This document shows, in pieces, positions 61,611 to 64,000 of a stretch of 64,000 nt of DNA. A program made the translations under genes and the position numbers. Origin of the DNA: UBA12567 sp964598425. GTDB lineage: Bacteria; Planctomycetota; Phycisphaerae; Phycisphaerales; SM1A02. Position 1 is the stretch's first letter; every line of letters begins with the position of its first letter. Under the pieces are notes generated by a model. That model was not told the DNA's origin and did no database searches. It saw nothing but the letters and a program-made list of their open reading frames with translations. The stretch spans positions 4,319 through 68,318 of the forward strand of contig CAZRBV010000012.1 in the NCBI GenBank assembly GCA_964598425.1, read 5' to 3'.

Positions 61611-62918
61611 ATGATCCTTCTCGCATGCACCTTGCTACTTGGGACTGCAGTGGCCAATTCACCGCCGGGCGCCTTGGCGCATGCGCCGCCCTACACAGCG
61701 TCTGACGCTGCTGTCATCATCGAAGAACTCGATCTCGATCATGCCGGCCAACAGCACATTGTTCTTCAGCTCGTTGATGACTTCTCTATGCAGTGGACGC
61801 TCCTGGTGGACGGGTACTCGGTCGCACTTGGCATCAATCCCAACGGCCAGACAGAAGAGATGGAAGCGGCAAGCATCGCATTCAGCAATGCCGCGCATAC
61901 ATCGGTACAGGCTGCCCAGGCCGTGCGCCAACTCGAAGCCGATTTGAAGTCAGCTGATGCCACACAAGTCGCAGCATTGCAGGAAGCGTTGACTAACGCC
62001 AGCGCATTGCGGGCGCGTTTGCTGAAAGAGGTCAGGAGGGCGAGCGATGCAAGGAGGGCGCTTATCCACCGCGATCCAATGCACGTGGAGCGGACCGCGC
62101 AAGAGTTCGCAGAGGAGTCCGCGGCGCTGACACAGCAGTTTGAAGCCGACATCAGGCTGCTTCTCATTCCAGAACAACGGGAGCGGTGGGACGTATTGAT
62201 TCCACGCTTCACAAGGCGTCAACTCCTCCGGGCAGGCCATCTCGGCGGTGAGCATCTCAATCTCGATAGTGTCGTATCACGGGTTCACCCGATTCTCACG
62301 TCGGAGGAGCTTGCCGTCATTGAGCCGACATTGGTGGAATGGCGAACCGAAATTGATGCCGCGCTGGAGAATCGAAGCAACCACGACTATCTGGCAGTGC
62401 CCTTTCCAAATGTCAGCCAACGGTCGGCGCTCGCGACTTCCCGCAGGGCGGTTCGCGATTGCACGCTCAGGCATCTCGACGCTGCATGCACCGCGGTGGG
62501 AGAACCGAGGGGCTCTCAGATGCGAGACCTTGCCATGAGAATCGGGTTTCCTGCTCGATATCGTCCAACCCACATGGAGCAGGCACTTGAGTACTGCATC
62601 TCGGCGCATGAAGATCAACGCGATCAGATCAAGAGCCTGCTCCAATCGCACGCCAAGGGGATGAAGGCGGTCCGAGCAGCAAACATTGCACTGTTGATCA
62701 ATACAGAAGGCCACGGAACACTCACGCCCGGCACTGACCAGGAGGGCATGCAACTGCCCGCTGGAGCCGGAGACGCCATCCGATCAATACAGGATCTGCG
62801 TCGCCGCGGTGTCGATCAGCCTTCACTCGACCGGCTGGCCTTCAAGCAGCTCGAGCGTATCCTCGGCCGGGCAGAGGCGAGGCGGGCAATGAGAAAGTGG
62901 AATCAAGCACGCCGCTAA
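61611..62918 (+). CDS. Secreted helical protein of unknown function
   Basis: 435 residues. ATG 61611 begins a signal peptide (MILLACTLLLGTAVA). The frame is open further upstream, but those residues carry no signal and TATACT sits right before this ATG. The mature region is almost entirely helical, with long Ala/Glu/Arg stretches (for example around 130-200). Its mature start, T.SDAAVIIEELDLD..Q...VLQL, parallels that of the protein encoded at 3481-5907, so both may belong to one uncharacterised envelope family. No catalytic motif visible. Confidence 0.72.
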   Translation: MILLACTLLLGTAVANSPPGALAHAPPYTASDAAVIIEELDLDHAGQQHIVLQLVDDFSMQWTLLVDGYSVALGINPNGQTEEMEAASIAFSNAAHTSVQAAQAVRQLEADLKSADATQVAALQEALTNASALRARLLKEVRRASDARRALIHRDPMHVERTAQEFAEESAALTQQFEADIRLLLIPEQRERWDVLIPRFTRRQLLRAGHLGGEHLNLDSVVSRVHPILTSEELAVIEPTLVEWRTEIDAALENRSNHDYLAVPFPNVSQRSALATSRRAVRDCTLRHLDAACTAVGEPRGSQMRDLAMRIGFPARYRPTHMEQALEYCISAHEDQRDQIKSLLQSHAKGMKAVRAANIALLINTEGHGTLTPGTDQEGMQLPAGAGDAIRSIQDLRRRGVDQPSLDRLAFKQLERILGRAEARRAMRKWNQARR

Positions 62919-62936
62919 CGGACACCGTGCGGGTCG

Positions 62937-63695
62937 TTACCACGCAGCCTCTTCCGCATCCACAACCGCTGGCACACCTGCTATCACCCGCGTCCGCCAC
63001 CCGGCATCGACCGAGGCGAAGTGTGCTGTTCCTCCCGCACCTTCGATGAGCGCGAGCCCGGCGGCAACATCCCACAGAAAGATGTCGTCTTCAAGATAGA
63101 CGTCCATGTGACCGCCGGCGGTCCACGCAAGTGAGAGTCCGGCGCAGCCGATCATGCGAACTTTCTTATATGCGGCCATCCGGCTCGTATAGACCGACAT
63201 CGCATTGGCGCTGAAATCAAGGCCGCGCGGGAACCCGGTTGCAAGTACAGCATCATCACGCCCGGTTGCCGAGCCCACTTGACAGGGCACTCCGTTGCAT
63301 GTGGTCGGGATCGTTGGACCACCGACCCAGCGAGCCTTCCGACCGCATTCAAAGATTGCGCCGAGTACTGGCCTGCCTGACCTCCACAACGCGATGCAGG
63401 TACAGGCCACCGGGATGCCACGAATGAAATTCATGGTGCCGTCAAGCGGATCGATGATCCAGCCGTCGTGATCGAGATCGAACCGCGCGTCGGCCCCCTG
63501 CTCTTCGGAGAGGATCGGAAGGTCACTCTCTCGGAGCACGTGTAGAATCGCCGCCTCGGCGTCGAGATCGGCCTGGGCCTTGATATCACGGCCAACCTCG
63601 GCATTGACGGTTCGGCCACACGCTCGCAGAACGGCTTCGGCCGCCGCAGCGGCAGCGGTCGCCATCTGAACTTCGTTCTCGCTGACTTCGATCAT
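62937..63695 (-). CDS. Inositol monophosphatase family protein
   Basis: 252 residues. Metal-binding motifs of the Li+-sensitive phosphatase family: SEEQG (Glu64/65), IDPLDGTMNF (Asp82, Asp85), and the C-terminal WDVAAGLALIEGAGG. Likely dephosphorylates inositol phosphate or, as SuhB-like proteins do, associates with transcription. The substrate cannot be read. TAGCCT stands six bases before its ATG, and a repeat array lies upstream. Confidence 0.92.
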   Translation of the reverse strand: MIEVSENEVQMATAAAAAAEAVLRACGRTVNAEVGRDIKAQADLDAEAAILHVLRESDLPILSEEQGADARFDLDHDGWIIDPLDGTMNFIRGIPVACTCIALWRSGRPVLGAIFECGRKARWVGGPTIPTTCNGVPCQVGSATGRDDAVLATGFPRGLDFSANAMSVYTSRMAAYKKVRMIGCAGLSLAWTAGGHMDVYLEDDIFLWDVAAGLALIEGAGGTAHFASVDAGWRTRVIAGVPAVVDAEEAAW

Positions 63696-63701
63696 GGCGA
63701 G

Positions 63702-63707
63702 AGGCTA
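63702..63707 (-). promoter_or_regulatory. Candidate -10 of a leaderless promoter (inositol monophosphatase)
   Basis: TAGCCT on the minus strand, six bases before the ATG at 63695. Confidence 0.42.
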
Positions 63708-63798
63708 CCGCGCTGACGGTGGCCACTGGGCAAGGCGGCTGGCCGCGCCGAGGCCATTCCCTCAAACTGCAACACGAGCATCAGGGCTGTAGGGGCAA

Positions 63799-64000
63799 GG
63801 CCAATCGAGGCCACCCACCAAAGGGGCAAGGCCAATCGAAGGCCAATCGAGGCCACCCACCAAACCGGGGGGCCAATCGAAGGGGCCAATCGAAGACACC
63901 CACCAAACCTGGAGGCCAATCGAGGCCAATCGAAGACACCCACCAAACCGGCCGGGGGCCAATCGAGGCCAATCGAGGCCACCCACCAAAGGAAGGCCAA
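63799..64000 (-). repeat. Intergenic TTTGGTGGGTG repeat array, locus C (open at window end)
   Basis: Five copies of the core on the minus strand (complements at 63809-63822, 63851-63864, 63894-63907, 63934-63947, 63977-63990) interspersed with eight or more copies of a decamer TCGATTGGCC. Oriented toward the inositol monophosphatase gene. The apparent open frames here are translations of the repeat (WWVASIGL-type). Confidence 0.88.

Noticed and set aside
63692..64000. Open frame over locus C (WWVASIGL repeats)
   Set aside because: It is a translation of the DNA repeat, also readable in other frames, with no start or signal of its own.

Overview
The window looks like a high-GC chromosome segment from a planctomycete, most likely class Phycisphaerae. 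This is inferred from gene content only. The signs are secreted proteins with six-cysteine 'GACC' repeats and GC-type dockerin tails, PEP-CTERM-like tails of the form PAPG-hydrophobic-RRRR, sigma-factor/Ser-Thr-kinase gene pairs, a DUF1080 protein, and a mur/ddl/ftsQ-like cluster with no ftsA or ftsZ beside it. There is one 100-N assembly gap (422-521) inside a partial sbcB. I see no tRNA, rRNA, CRISPR array, insertion sequence or prophage.

Layout. 1-6.1 kb: partial exonuclease I, then a minus-strand operon of a coiled-coil secreted protein, a lipoprotein, a PA14-DUF1080 protein and a group II truncated hemoglobin. 6.1-8.5 kb: a B12-binding-fold protein and asnS. 8.5-12.1 kb: an intergenic repeat array, a good sigma-54 promoter, and an apparent operon of a receiver-like pseudo-response regulator, groES, two small related proteins and groEL. 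12.1-16 kb: RNase D-like, ruvB and a large type IV-pilin-like protein. 16.1-19.7 kb: reverse transsulfuration (cbs and a gamma-lyase), an FmdB-like protein, csrA and fliW. 20-22.8 kb: two LptF/LptG-family permeases. 22.9-26.1 kb: a minor pseudopilin operon. 26.1-30.3 kb: a metallophosphoesterase-LamG protein, dimethylarginine hydrolase, and an orphan NtrC-type sigma-54 activator. 30.4-36.1 kb: murC-murB-ddl-ftsQ-like and a cardiolipin synthase. 36.3-46.4 kb: secreted PEP-CTERM and dockerin proteins (one a PPAD-type peptidylarginine deiminase), a transporter, a Tat-type ferredoxin, ppx, greA, ytoQ-like and recQ. 46.4-49.3 kb: an MFS transporter, pheA and an ECF sigma factor. 49.3-61.1 kb: two sigma/kinase modules flanking a PEP-CTERM protein, a lipid kinase and a Cys-rich hydrolase. 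61.1-64 kb: a STAS protein, a secreted protein, inositol monophosphatase and a repeat array running off the end.

The best leads for new biology are these. (1) The sigma-54-driven groESL operon contains a pseudo-receiver and two small beta-rich proteins of unknown function. (2) Many genes have a TAnnnT hexamer 6-9 bases before the start codon, which suggests widespread leaderless mRNAs, including several back-to-back divergent pairs. (3) A perfect intrinsic terminator lies between a clear promoter and the greA start, resembling the E. coli GraL leader. (4) A dispersed repeat family with core GGTGGGTGTCC sits upstream of three genes, always pointing toward the downstream gene, with different satellite decamers at each locus. 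(5) A secreted peptidylarginine deiminase carries a dockerin-type tail and keeps the catalytic spacing of Porphyromonas PPAD.
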